Assembly (NCBI GenBank): GCA_027492575.1
Contig: JAPUEM010000124.1
Coordinates: forward strand, 5,624 to 55,213
DNA: 49,590 nucleotides
Direction of reading: 5' to 3'
Source of the DNA: Propionicimonas sp.
Lineage (GTDB): Bacteria > Actinomycetota > Actinomycetes > Propionibacteriales > Propionibacteriaceae
This document shows, piece by piece, positions 10,434-18,028 of this stretch; the first letter of the stretch is position 1; every line of letters starts with the position of its first letter. The position numbers and the translations under genes were made by a program. The notes below the pieces were generated by a model, which had not been told where the DNA came from, made no database searches, and worked only from the letters and a program-made list of their open reading frames with translations.

Positions 10434-11542
10434 CCGAGCCGGTGATCCCGGCCTACGGCACCGGGACACTGGCCGACCTGCTGCCCGCGATCGGCGCCCA
10501 GCTGGGCGTGGGCGGGGCCCCCGATCCGTTCGGGCTGCCGGAGGCGGAGCGCTACGTGGTGCTGCTGATCGACGGCCTCGGCTGGCAGCAGCGCGACCAC
10601 TGGGCGGTGGCACCCTTCCTGGCCGGGCTGGCGGGGGAGCGGATCACCTGCGGCGTCCCGAGCACCACCGCCACCAGCATCACCAGCCTCGGCACCGGCC
10701 TTCCGCCGGCGCGGCACGGCATCGCCGGCTACTCCTTCCGGTACCCGGCGACCGGACAGGTGCTCAACACCCTGCAATGGCCCACCGGCGTCCATCCGCT
10801 CGATGTGCAGCCGCAGCTGACCTACCTGGAACGGCTGGCCTCGGCCGGCGTGGGAATCGCCAACATCGGCCCGGCCCGGTTCGCGGGCAGCGGCCTGACC
10901 ACGGTGGCGCTACGCGGTGGCGCCTTCTGGGGGGTGACGGACGAGAACGACCACACCCGGCGCATCGAACTGGCCGGTGACGCCGCCCGCGGTGGCGAGC
11001 GGAGCCTGGTCTACGTCTATGAGCGATCGCTGGATCACACCGGGCACGGTCACGGCGTCGGCTCGGATCCCTGGCTGACGGCGCTGTCGCGTTGCGACGA
11101 ACTGGCTCGCGGGCTGCGGGCGGCGCTGCCGCCGGACACCCGGCTGGTGATCACCGGCGACCACGGCATGGTCAACTCCCCGCCCGCCGCCTGGCTGGTC
11201 GTCGAGGACGAGCCCGACCTGCTGCGCGGGGTGACGGTCTTCGCCGGCGAGGGACGGTTCCGGCAGCTGTACACCGCGCCGGGGCAGGCCGAGACGGTCC
11301 TGCGACGCTGGCAGGCACGGCTCGGCGAGCGGGCCTGGGTGGTCTCGCGCGAGCAGGCCTTCGCGGCCGGCTGGTTCGGGCCGCAGAGCCCGCGGCTGGC
11401 CGCGCGCTTCGGGGATGTCCTGGTGGCGATGCGCGACGACGGGGCGGTGATGAGCCGCAAGCTGCCCAAGGAGTTCACCCTGGTGGGCATGCACGGGTCG
11501 CTCACCGCGGCGGAGATGGACGTCCCGCTGCTGGTCTGCTGA
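10430..11542 (+). CDS. Alkaline-phosphatase-superfamily nucleotide pyrophosphatase/phosphodiesterase
   Basis: 370 aa, cytoplasmic by lack of a signal peptide. Metal and nucleophile motifs of the type I nucleotide pyrophosphatase family are present in order: VVLLIDGLGW (first metal Asp), VPSTTATSITSLGTG (Thr nucleophile), LDHTGHGHGVGSD (metal Asp and His), and VITGDHGMV (Asp-His metal ligands). Such enzymes hydrolyse phosphodiester or pyrophosphate bonds of nucleotides; the substrate is not evident. ATG overlaps the DUF5998 stop by four bases. This pair is a recurrent actinobacterial arrangement as far as I recall. Confidence 0.88.
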   Translation: MTEPVIPAYGTGTLADLLPAIGAQLGVGGAPDPFGLPEAERYVVLLIDGLGWQQRDHWAVAPFLAGLAGERITCGVPSTTATSITSLGTGLPPARHGIAGYSFRYPATGQVLNTLQWPTGVHPLDVQPQLTYLERLASAGVGIANIGPARFAGSGLTTVALRGGAFWGVTDENDHTRRIELAGDAARGGERSLVYVYERSLDHTGHGHGVGSDPWLTALSRCDELARGLRAALPPDTRLVITGDHGMVNSPPAAWLVVEDEPDLLRGVTVFAGEGRFRQLYTAPGQAETVLRRWQARLGERAWVVSREQAFAAGWFGPQSPRLAARFGDVLVAMRDDGAVMSRKLPKEFTLVGMHGSLTAAEMDVPLLVC

Positions 11543-11585
11543 CCCGGCCGGAGGCCCCGATTCATCGTCGGAGCCGCTGGTTGCC

Positions 11586-11591
11586 TACGAT
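11586..11591 (+). promoter_or_regulatory. -10 hexamer for leaderless membrane-protein mRNA
   Basis: TACGAT with a 6-base gap to the ATG at 11598. No ribosome-binding site at proper spacing is present. Confidence 0.4.
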
Positions 11592-11597
11592 GAGGGC

Positions 11598-12893
11598 ATG
11601 ACCCACCCTTCGTATCGCACGTCCCCCGGCGTCGGCGACGTGATCTCGCAGAGCATCGCGCTGCTGCGACGCCGTCCCGGTCTCTTCTTCGGCCTGGGCG
11701 CGGTGGCCGCGGGCATCACCGTGCTCGCGTCCATCGCCATGCTCGCCATCGGCGCCGCCGGCTGGAGCTCCTTCACGCTGGCTGCCGCCCGGCTGGACAT
11801 CGGCCGCATGATCGAACTGATGCTGACCTGGCTGGGCATCGTGCTGGCTCTTTCCGGGCTGGCCGGGTTGCTCGGCCTGCTGGTGAGCGGCATGGTCGTC
11901 CGGCTCAGCCGAGACACGCTGGCCGAGCGGCGTCCGTCCCTCCCGGAACTGTTCGCCGCCGTGCCCGGCTTCGCTGCCCGGGTGCTGCCGCTGGCCGTCG
12001 CGGGAGCGGTGCTCTACGCGGCGGCGGTGAGTCTGATCTTCCTGCCGATCGTGCCGGCGCTGAGCACGCTCGGCGTTTCGCGACCGGATCCCGAGGCGCT
12101 CGGCGGCGGGATTCTGCTGATGGTGCTGCTGCTCCTGGTCTTCGGGCTCGTGCTGATCTTCTTCGGCGTCCGGCTGCTCTACCTGATTCAGGTGGTGGCG
12201 CTGGAGGAACTCGGCTGGATGGCGGCGGTGCGCCGCGCCTGGTCGCTGACCTCGGGGGTCTTCTGGCGCACCTTCGGCACCGTGCTGGTGGTGAACCTGC
12301 TGGTCTACGCCGTCACCATGGTGGTGAACTTCGCGACCCAGATCTTCACCATTCCCGCCATGCAGGCGATCGAGTCGCAGGATCCGATGAGCCCGGGGTT
12401 CATCGCCTCCCTGATGGGCTCGATGGCCATTCCGATGATCGGCCAGGCCGCCCTGCAGGTGGTGACGATGCCCTTCCTGCAGGCGGCGATCACCGTGATG
12501 TACCTCAACCGGACGCGGGAACTGGCCGCTCCGGCCGCCGGCTACGAGCCGGCACCGCCGTACGGCTATCCGACCTCGCCCTACGGCCACCCGGCGCCGC
12601 CGTACGGTCCGCCCGCCGCTCCCTATGGCGGACAGCCGGGCTACCCGCAACCGGGTTACGGACAGCAGCCGGGTTACGGTCAGCCGCCGGCTCAGCAGCA
12701 GCCGGGTTACGGTCAGGCGCCTGGCTACGGCCAGACGCCTGGCTACGGTCCGGCGCCCTGGCAGCCGCCCACGGCTCCGCCGCCCTACGGGTCGTCGCCC
12801 TGGGGACAGCCGCCGGCGCAGAATCCGTATCCGCAGCAGCCGCCGTACGGTCAGCAGCCGCCCTCCGGACCGCAGCCGCCGTCCGGTAACTGA
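11598..12893 (+). CDS. Multi-pass membrane protein with Pro/Tyr/Gln/Gly-rich C-terminal tail
   Basis: 431 aa. Roughly residues 25-300 contain about six hydrophobic helices in an arrangement like the glycerophosphodiesterase membrane domain/DUF7847 group (YciC-like): FFGLGAVAAGITVLASIAML, LGIVLALSGLAGLLGLLVSG, and a central EELGWMAAVRRAWSLTSG motif typical of that family. From about residue 315 the protein becomes a low-complexity tail of PYG, PGYGQ and PPYG repeats about 115 residues long. The tail probably extends into the cytoplasm and could mediate multivalent contacts; function unknown. Monocistronic, convergent with sepH and only 18 bases from its stop. Confidence 0.82.
   Translation: MTHPSYRTSPGVGDVISQSIALLRRRPGLFFGLGAVAAGITVLASIAMLAIGAAGWSSFTLAAARLDIGRMIELMLTWLGIVLALSGLAGLLGLLVSGMVVRLSRDTLAERRPSLPELFAAVPGFAARVLPLAVAGAVLYAAAVSLIFLPIVPALSTLGVSRPDPEALGGGILLMVLLLLVFGLVLIFFGVRLLYLIQVVALEELGWMAAVRRAWSLTSGVFWRTFGTVLVVNLLVYAVTMVVNFATQIFTIPAMQAIESQDPMSPGFIASLMGSMAIPMIGQAALQVVTMPFLQAAITVMYLNRTRELAAPAAGYEPAPPYGYPTSPYGHPAPPYGPPAAPYGGQPGYPQPGYGQQPGYGQPPAQQQPGYGQAPGYGQTPGYGPAPWQPPTAPPPYGSSPWGQPPAQNPYPQQPPYGQQPPSGPQPPSGN
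12630..12880 (+). repeat. In-gene low-complexity repeat (PGYGQ/PPYGQ coding)
   Basis: Degenerate tandem repeats of about 15-30 bases built from GGTTACGG, CAGCAGCCG and CCGTACGG units encode the YGQQPGYGQPP-type tail of the membrane protein. Such a track is prone to length change by slippage. Confidence 0.7.
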
Positions 12894-12897
12894 CGGC

Positions 12898-12927
12898 TAC
12901 TCGGGCTGGCGCTACTCGGGCTGGCGC
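12898..12927. repeat. Perfect 15-bp tandem duplication across the sepH stop codon
   Basis: TACTCGGGCTGGCGC occurs twice in a row. On the minus strand each copy reads Arg-Gln-Pro-Glu-stop, so sepH ends in the first copy met and an identical C-terminus plus stop lies right behind it. It sits in the narrow gap between convergent genes. Confidence 0.9.
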
Positions 12928-13847
12928 GGCGAAGGCGAGCCGAAGACGATCTCGTCCCAGGAAGGGACGTGGGCCCGCTTGCGGCGGGACTTGGCCGGCT
13001 TGACCGGCACCTCGGCGGTCTCCTCGAAGAGTGAGCGCTGCTCCGCCTCCGCCGCGGTCTCGGCGATTTCGGCCGGCTCCTCCGCAGCGGGTTCAGGCGC
13101 AGGCGCGGGCTCGTCCACCACCACGGGCGCGGCCGGCTGGTCGGCGTCCGGACGCACCAGGCCGGAGTAGATCTGGACCGAATCCTCGTCGAACCCGGCC
13201 AGCATGTCGTAGAGCACATCGATGCCGCCGGTGTGGTCGGTGACGATGTCGTAGACCCCGTCGACCTCCTCCAGTTCGCCCTCGGCGTAGGCGTCCTCGT
13301 CGTCCACGATCGGCTCGGTGTCCTCGAAGACGGCGCCCGGCTGCACCACGCGGACCAGGGCGAGTTCGTCGTTCAGTTCGACGGTGGGCTCGGCCTCCTC
13401 GCCGCGGACCGGTTCGGCGGCCGGCGGGTGCACCCCGAGCAGCCAGTTGGCGTCCTCGTTCTCGGCGACCGAGAACCGGCCGGCCTGGTCGTAGACGAAG
13501 TGGGCCTCGTGCTCGGTGCTGCCGGCCTCCCAGCTGACCTGGATCGTCCAGCGGCGGCCCTCGAGCCGCCAGGCGTCCCAGCGGACGTCGTCGGGGTCGA
13601 CGCCGCGGGGCGCCAGCCGTCCGGCCACCACGTCCGCGAGGCTGCGGTGGGCGATGGTCTCGCCGCCGCGGCGGACGAGGTGACTGCGGGCCTGGCCGGC
13701 GACGAACTCACGCTCGGCGAGCACCGGCACGGCGAAGGGTTCGACCCGCGCCGGATCCATTCCGGTGGCGTGCACGATGTCGGCGACGGAGGAACCGGAC
13801 CGGATTCGGGCCTGGATCTCCCTCGGCGACAGGGCACTGTCTGGCAT
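12912..13847 (-). CDS. sepH: SepH-like cell-division protein (DUF3071), short N-terminus
   Basis: 311 aa. The core LSPREIQARIRSGSSVADIVHATGMD... is the helix-turn-helix part of DUF3071, followed by FAVPVLAEREFVAGQARS and the domain end NWLLGVHPP; after that comes an acidic, Pro/Ala/Glu-rich linker and a basic C-terminal motif (KSRRKRAHVPSWDEIVFG). In Streptomyces and Mycobacterium SepH binds FtsZ and promotes its assembly at the septum. The typical beta-rich lead of about 55-60 residues before the HTH is missing. ATG at 13847 has GGGAG seven bases upstream, which supports this short start; a longer reading to 13895 adds no recognisable sequence. Divergent from the DUF4193 gene. Confidence 0.85.
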   Translation of the reverse strand: MPDSALSPREIQARIRSGSSVADIVHATGMDPARVEPFAVPVLAEREFVAGQARSHLVRRGGETIAHRSLADVVAGRLAPRGVDPDDVRWDAWRLEGRRWTIQVSWEAGSTEHEAHFVYDQAGRFSVAENEDANWLLGVHPPAAEPVRGEEAEPTVELNDELALVRVVQPGAVFEDTEPIVDDEDAYAEGELEEVDGVYDIVTDHTGGIDVLYDMLAGFDEDSVQIYSGLVRPDADQPAAPVVVDEPAPAPEPAAEEPAEIAETAAEAEQRSLFEETAEVPVKPAKSRRKRAHVPSWDEIVFGSPSPRQPE

Positions 13848-14064
13848 CTGACGACTCCCGCTCCGCATTGTTGTTGCTGGGGGGTAACCTACCAAGCCGT
13901 TCGTCGTTCAGCCTCCAACCCGGCCGCGATCTCGCTCCGGGTGGTTGCCGATCGGCGATCCATGGGCAAGCGACGGCAGGATGTGATATGCATGCTCCGC
14001 ACGCGGCGAAGCACGTGCCGGCCCCAACCCCACTCGCGGGACCGGCGGAATGGATGGACATCGG

Positions 14065-14361
14065 ATGGCAACGGACTACGACGCTCCTCGCAAGACCGAC
14101 GAAGACAACGAAGACAGCATTGAAGAGCTGAAGACCCGGCGCAACGACAAGAACTCGGGCAAGGTCGACGAGGACGAGGTCGAGGCGGCCGAGACGTTCG
14201 AGTTGCCCGGAGCCGATCTCTCCCACGAGGAACTCACCGTCCGGGTGCTGCCGCGGCAGGCCGACGAGTTCACCTGCTACTCCTGCTTCCTGGTGAAGCA
14301 CCGCAGCCAGATCGCCGAGATCAAGAACGGCCACTACTACTGCGTCGACTGCGCCGGCTGA
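14065..14361 (+). CDS. DUF4193 family protein with two CxxC motifs
   Basis: 98 aa, highly acidic in the first two thirds (DEDNEDSIEELK, DEDEVEAAE), then a compact C-terminal part with CYSC and CVDC. The four cysteines almost certainly bind one zinc ion. DUF4193 is confined to actinobacteria and sits near dut and DUF3093 genes in many of them, including Mycobacterium (Rv2699c region, from memory). Function unknown; similarity in style to RNA-polymerase or ribosome-associated zinc ribbons is only suggestive. ATG at 14065 fixes the start after MDGHR-coding leader bases. Confidence 0.88.
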   Translation: MATDYDAPRKTDEDNEDSIEELKTRRNDKNSGKVDEDEVEAAETFELPGADLSHEELTVRVLPRQADEFTCYSCFLVKHRSQIAEIKNGHYYCVDCAG

Positions 14362-14520
14362 GCCGTCCAGTCGGAGCAGCGCTACGAGGAACGCAGAGTC
14401 TCTCGTAGCGTTCCCTAGGCCTGTCGAAGGGTTCGTCCAGGAACGCTGATCAACGAACCCTTCGACAAGGTGCGGACCGCCTCCGGCCGAGATGCCGCCT
14501 GCTACGTGCATCGTTAGGGT
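14362..14520. repeat. REP-like family A copies (degenerate)
   Basis: Between about 14405 and 14470 two diverged family A copies face each other: CCTGTCGAAGGGTTCGT and AACGAACCCTTCGACAAGG, forming an inverted repeat around CAGGAACGCTGATC. They mark the left edge of a lower-GC patch. Confidence 0.65.
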
Positions 14521-14529
14521 GTGTACGCG

Positions 14530-14835
14530 ATGACGTATCTCGATTACCTCGACACTTGGGTCGCAGAGCAACTCCCCGTTCTTGAGGGACTGGGTGATGT
14601 GACCTACAGGCGGTCGGAGTTCGATCGCTCCAATCCATCGGCGCACTTGTTGCTCGCGTATGACGACACCGACGTAGAGCTTCTGCTCTGGGAGTCGGGT
14701 GAGGCGGAGTTCAACTTCGGCCCTGTGGGTGCTGCGGTGTACGAACATCACGAGATCGTTGCCATAGGAGACCTTGACACCCTTCTGGCCAAGTTCCTCG
14801 CCACCGCGACGGGAGACTCTGGTGGTCATCCGTAG
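14530..14835 (+). CDS. Small hypothetical protein, immunity-protein-like
   Basis: 101 aa from ATG 14530, acidic, soluble. The layout (MTYLDYLDTWVAEQLP, then LLLAYDDTDVELLLWESGEAEFNF, then HHEIVAIGDLDTLLAKFL) resembles the small alpha/beta immunity proteins found in polymorphic toxin loci, judged by style only. TAGGGT at 14515-14520 is a possible -10 with a 9-base gap. Codon use is less GC-biased than the surrounding core genes, so it may be acquired. No partner toxin is visible beside it. Not recognised as a named family. Confidence 0.5.
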   Translation: MTYLDYLDTWVAEQLPVLEGLGDVTYRRSEFDRSNPSAHLLLAYDDTDVELLLWESGEAEFNFGPVGAAVYEHHEIVAIGDLDTLLAKFLATATGDSGGHP

Positions 14836-15285
14836 CCGAGTCCCAGCGATGCCTTCTTGGCGCGGTGGCCGGCTGGCGCTGCTGGTTCTCTGGGCGATCG
14901 CGGTGATCTTTCTACCTGGCGCCGGAGTCCGGCCACGCACACGGTCGCCGGTGTCGCGCCGCAGACAGACGGCTACGTGTACGACAACCAGATACGTCAG
15001 CAGAGCGATGATGACTCGAACGACTCAGCCGACAGCGAAACAATCGCCAGAAGGACCGCTCTGGCCTCGTCAAGGGGGGCAAGACATGAACTACGACGAT
15101 TTCATTGATGCGTTGGCGGGCTGGGTTGAACCTGAGTTGGCTCACCGTTGACGGTTCGGGTGGTTGATCTAGCCTTTGGCAGACCGTCGGAGGCTTGTTC
15201 GGATCTGGGGTGAGCGTCCTGATGGCCGGGGATGGTGGTGGGATCGGATACCCCGCGCAGGGCTTATTCGTGAAGATCTCGAGGC
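14836..15285. other. Gap with eroded coding fragments, no intact gene
   Basis: About 450 bases without a convincing gene. Around 14823-14925 one plus frame gives a hydrophobic segment (LALLVLWAIAVIFLPG) preceded by a basic start; from about 14940 a different plus frame gives protein-like sequence (GVAPQTDGYVYDN, then DDDSNDSADSE). This looks like a small membrane protein broken by a frameshift. A further fragment MNYDDFIDALAGWVEPEL starts at about 15089 and stops after 21 codons. I see no promoter or repeat here. Confidence 0.4.
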
Positions 15286-15321
15286 ATGGAGCGCAAGATC
15301 GCCAGCGGAGGCCACGTATCG

Positions 15322-15564
15322 ATGAAAGTTCAGCGTCTCGAAAGCAGAGTTGACGGGGCAGTCGCTGCCGTGATGGTGACGGCCGCAGGCGAAGAGATTC
15401 GAGTCAACTTCACCGTTTGCAAGAATGGGATCACGATGGTCAATCCCGACTGGCAGGTCTTCGACGGCTCGGATCTGGATGCCGCCGGTGTTCGGGCCAT
15501 CGCGGCGGCTGTTGTCGCGTTCGATGCGGTGGCGACTTACTCGTCAGGTCATGGGCCGGAATAG
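15322..15564 (+). CDS. Small hypothetical protein
   Basis: 80 aa from ATG 15322 (MKVQRLESRVDG); an upstream in-frame ATG at 15286 would give 92 aa. It has alternating strands with a C-terminal helix (AAGVRAIAAAVVAFDAVATY) and no motif I recognise. Located in the lower-GC patch with other orphan fragments. Family and function unknown. Confidence 0.4.
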   Translation: MKVQRLESRVDGAVAAVMVTAAGEEIRVNFTVCKNGITMVNPDWQVFDGSDLDAAGVRAIAAAVVAFDAVATYSSGHGPE

Positions 15565-15746
15565 CCCGTCCCCGGACCATGTCCCTGCCGTTGTCGAGTG
15601 AAGTGCCTGGCGACATGACGGGTGTCGGAAGATCGCTTGCAGACCTTCAAAGAGGTCGGGTGCCGACGGCCGATGCCTAGCCGGCGGCGGAGACCGGCCG
15701 TGTCGTAGTACGGCCCGATCTGGTCGTTCGGGTCGATGGCAGGCAT
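15560..15746 (-). pseudogene. Truncated antitoxin-like/HTH gene start
   Basis: The minus-strand frame from ATG 15746 opens MPAIDPNDQIGPYYDTAGL then RRRLGI. This looks like the N-terminus of the Xre-type DNA-binding antitoxins that accompany RES toxins in actinobacteria (recalled, not searched). After about 28 codons the sequence stops resembling a protein in this frame, and another frame continues with PDLFEGLQAIFRHP before ending near 15550. Most likely a frameshifted, truncated remnant. No toxin gene is present next to it. Confidence 0.35.
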
Positions 15747-15797
15747 GTCGAGCTACTTTCGCGAGGTTGAGGCAACGTCAGCTGTGGCCCAGGTGCC

Positions 15798-16073
15798 TCA
15801 GCTGCGGATGGGGGCGGGGGTGCCGAGGGCGCGCTCCCAGGAGGTGGCGGCGAAGCGGTTGACGGCGATGGTGGCGATGGCGACGCCGGCGGCGCTGGCT
15901 GCGGCCCAGATCACGGCCTGGGTGGCGGAGGCCTCGGGGTCGTCCAGCTTCGGGGGCTCGTTGCCGGTGGCGGCCTTCCAGGCAGCGTTGAGGGCCTTGT
16001 TCACCACCAGGGCCGCGGCGGCGCCGACCAGCCCGGCGTAGACGTTCCACATCAGCTTGCGCGAGGAATCCAT
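15798..16073 (-). CDS. DUF4235 family membrane protein
   Basis: 91 aa. Two hydrophobic helices, one near residues 7-25 (NVYAGLVGAAAALVVNKAL) and one near 55-75 (AVIWAAASAAGVAIATIAV), separated by a short loop with GNEPPKLDDPEAS; this is the standard DUF4235 layout, an actinobacterial family of unknown function. ATG at 16073 is preceded by GGAAAGGGAA, a good ribosome-binding site, so the upstream in-frame start is not used. Stands alone between the eroded patch and a repeat array. Confidence 0.85.
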   Translation of the reverse strand: MDSSRKLMWNVYAGLVGAAAALVVNKALNAAWKAATGNEPPKLDDPEASATQAVIWAAASAAGVAIATIAVNRFAATSWERALGTPAPIRS

Positions 16074-16109
16074 GGCGTTCCCTTTCCTTGGGCTGAGGCC
16101 CATCGTAGG

Positions 16110-16318
16110 GGGCAGTGGCGAGGCTTCGACAGGGCACGAGCCTTCGACAGGTTTCGATCCTTCGACAAGCTCAGGGATCGCAAGCGGGGCTCAGGGGAGC
16201 GTCGACGACGATCCGACCCTTCGTCAGGCTTCGACCCTTCGACAAGCTCAGGGATCGTAGGCGGGGCTCGGGGATCGTTTGACGACAGTCCGACCCTTCG
16301 ACGGGCTCGGGGAGCGTG
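16110..16318. repeat. REP-like family A cluster
   Basis: At least five copies or partial copies of the CTTCGACAAGCTCAGGGATCG-type core are packed together, with a larger duplicated block: TCGACCCTTCGACAAGCTC and its flank GGGATCG..GGCGGGGCTC occurs twice about 80 bases apart. The cluster separates divergent DUF4235 and DUF3093 genes, so it lies upstream of both. Confidence 0.85.
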
Positions 16319-16327
16319 TGCTTCCGC

Positions 16328-16333
16328 TAGGTT
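16328..16333 (+). promoter_or_regulatory. -10 hexamer for leaderless DUF3093-dut operon mRNA
   Basis: TAGGTT with a 6-base gap to the GTG at 16340, directly downstream of the repeat cluster. Confidence 0.45.
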
Positions 16334-16339
16334 GGCTGG

Positions 16340-16795
16340 GTGCGGTATCAGGAACGGCTTCGGGCTCCGGTGAGTTGGTGGGTGATCGGGTTGTTCTTCG
16401 CAGTCAGCTTCACGACTGCGGTTGGGTTCGTGCTCGATCCGGCGGTCAGCCTGGTGGGCGGTGCGGTGGCGGCTGCGTTGGTCGCTGCCGGGCTGGTCTG
16501 GTACGGCAGCGCGGCGATCACGGTGGACGACGAAGGGCTGCGGGTCGGGCGCTACCGGCTGGAGGCCGGCTACCTCGGCGGGGTGACTGCTCACTCGGCG
16601 AGCGCCACCCGGGATCGGCTCGGGCGTGATGCCGACCGGCGGGCGCTGCTGGTGGTGCGGGGGTACATCCCGACCAGCGTCGAGGTGGCGATCGCCGACC
16701 CGGCCGATCCGCACCCGTACTGGCTGATCTCCACCCGGCGTCCGGACGAACTGGCGGCGGCGCTCACCGAACTGGCCGATAGGATGCCGCGGTGA
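16340..16795 (+). CDS. DUF3093 family membrane protein
   Basis: 151 aa. It begins [19 protein letters not shown], the hallmark start of DUF3093, with two adjacent hydrophobic helices ([19 protein letters not shown] and [18 protein letters not shown]) and then a soluble beta-rich domain ([19 protein letters not shown]). Function unknown; the gene almost always precedes dut in actinobacteria. GTG at 16340. Its stop overlaps the dut start by four bases (GTGA), so it heads a four-gene operon DUF3093-dut-DUF3710-OB. Confidence 0.88.
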   Translation: MRYQERLRAPVSWWVIGLFFAVSFTTAVGFVLDPAVSLVGGAVAAALVAAGLVWYGSAAITVDDEGLRVGRYRLEAGYLGGVTAHSASATRDRLGRDADRRALLVVRGYIPTSVEVAIADPADPHPYWLISTRRPDELAAALTELADRMPR

Positions 16796-17286
16796 CCGCA
16801 GACGAGCTCGTGGTGGCACTGCAACGGCTTGACCCGGCGGTGCCGCTGCCGCGCTACGCCCATGACGGGGACGCCGGGGCCGACCTGGCCACCGCCGAGG
16901 ACTGCACGTTGGCACCGGGCGAGCGGCGGCTGGTCCGCACCGGCATCGCGATCGCCATCCCGGACGGCTGGGTGGGCCTGGTCCACCCGCGTTCCGGTCT
17001 GGCCGCCCGGCACGGGCTCACCATCGTCAACGCACCGGGTACCGTCGATGCCGGCTACCGCGGCGAGATCCTGGTCTGCCTGCTGAACACCGACGCCACC
17101 ACGCCGGTGCAACTCAGCAGGGGAGACCTGATCGCGCAGCTGGTCTTCCAGCGGGTCGGGCAGGCGAGCTTCGTCCTGGCCGACGAACTGCCGCCCAGCA
17201 CCCGCGGGGCCGGCGGCCACGGGTCGACCGGCGGCATCCGGCAATGGCAGTCAGAACAGCAGGACACTCAGGAGACGACACAGTGA
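16792..17286 (+). CDS. dut: Deoxyuridine 5'-triphosphate nucleotidohydrolase (dUTPase)
   Basis: 164 aa homotrimeric dUTPase: hydrolyses dUTP to dUMP and pyrophosphate, keeping uracil out of DNA and feeding dTMP synthesis. Conserved motifs are seen in order: [21 protein letters not shown], the catalytic block [11 protein letters not shown], an [11 protein letters not shown] strand, and the C-terminal flexible loop [10 protein letters not shown]. Somewhat longer than many bacterial dUTPases because of a Gln/Thr-rich tail ([12 protein letters not shown]). GTG at 16792 overlaps the previous stop; its own stop overlaps the next start (TGATG). Confidence 0.95.
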   Translation: MTADELVVALQRLDPAVPLPRYAHDGDAGADLATAEDCTLAPGERRLVRTGIAIAIPDGWVGLVHPRSGLAARHGLTIVNAPGTVDAGYRGEILVCLLNTDATTPVQLSRGDLIAQLVFQRVGQASFVLADELPPSTRGAGGHGSTGGIRQWQSEQQDTQETTQ

Positions 17287-18011
17287 TGTTTGGGCGTAAC
17301 CGTCGCGCAGCGACCCCCGACGAACCCCTCGACCCGGCGGACGAGACCGGCCTCGACGAGCTCGAACAGGACGAGGAGGGCGTCGAGTTCGACGCCGAGG
17401 AACTCGAGGACGAACTGGCCGACGAGGGTCTCGACCTGGTCGCCTCCTTCGATGAGCGCGAGGACGGCCCGTTCGACATCGACGAGGTCGAACTCGGCGG
17501 CGACGAGGTGCAGCGCATCGACCTGGGCACCCTCATCCTCACCCCCTGGCCGGGCCTCAACCTGCAGCTGCAGGTGCAGGAGGCGACCAAGCAGGTGCGG
17601 GCGGTCACCGGAGTGTGGCGCAAGTCGGGCATCGAGGTGGCCCTCTTCGCCGCCCCGGCCAGCGGCGGGCTCGCTGCCGAGCAGCAGGAGGAGCTCACCG
17701 AGCAGGCCCAGGCGGCCGGCGGCAGCGCCGAGGTGGGCGCCGGCCCGTTCGGCCCCGAACTGCGGCGCATCCTGCCGCAGACCGGCCCCAACGGCGAGCA
17801 GCTCTTCCACGTCTCCCGGGTGTGGTTCGCCGAAGGTCCGCGCTGGCTGCTGCGGGGCACCCTGCTGGGCGAGGCCGCGCTGCCCGACGGCGACGCGAAA
17901 GCCCGTCCGTTCGTGGAATTCTTCCGCAATCTGATCGTCCGGCGGGGAACCAAGCCCATGGTGCCGGGCGAACTGCTTACGATGGACCTGCCCAAGCAGA
18001 ACCAGGGCTGA
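17286..18011 (+). CDS. DUF3710 family protein
   Basis: 241 aa. Very acidic first 90 residues (many Asp/Glu runs, for example DELEQDEEGVEFDAEELED), then a globular domain beginning IDLGTLILTPWPGLNLQLQ and ending in FFRNLIVRRGTKPMVPGE. This matches DUF3710, a conserved actinobacterial family of unknown function always found between dut and an OB-fold gene. ATG at 17286 shares a base with the dut stop; a GTG three bases earlier is an alternative. Confidence 0.88.
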   Translation: MFGRNRRAATPDEPLDPADETGLDELEQDEEGVEFDAEELEDELADEGLDLVASFDEREDGPFDIDEVELGGDEVQRIDLGTLILTPWPGLNLQLQVQEATKQVRAVTGVWRKSGIEVALFAAPASGGLAAEQQEELTEQAQAAGGSAEVGAGPFGPELRRILPQTGPNGEQLFHVSRVWFAEGPRWLLRGTLLGEAALPDGDAKARPFVEFFRNLIVRRGTKPMVPGELLTMDLPKQNQG

Positions 18012-18028
18012 ACCGGAGGGCTGGACCG

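Noticed and set aside
13848..13895. Longer SepH start at 13895
   Set aside because: Extra residues do not resemble the missing N-terminal region, and GGGAG fits ATG 13847.
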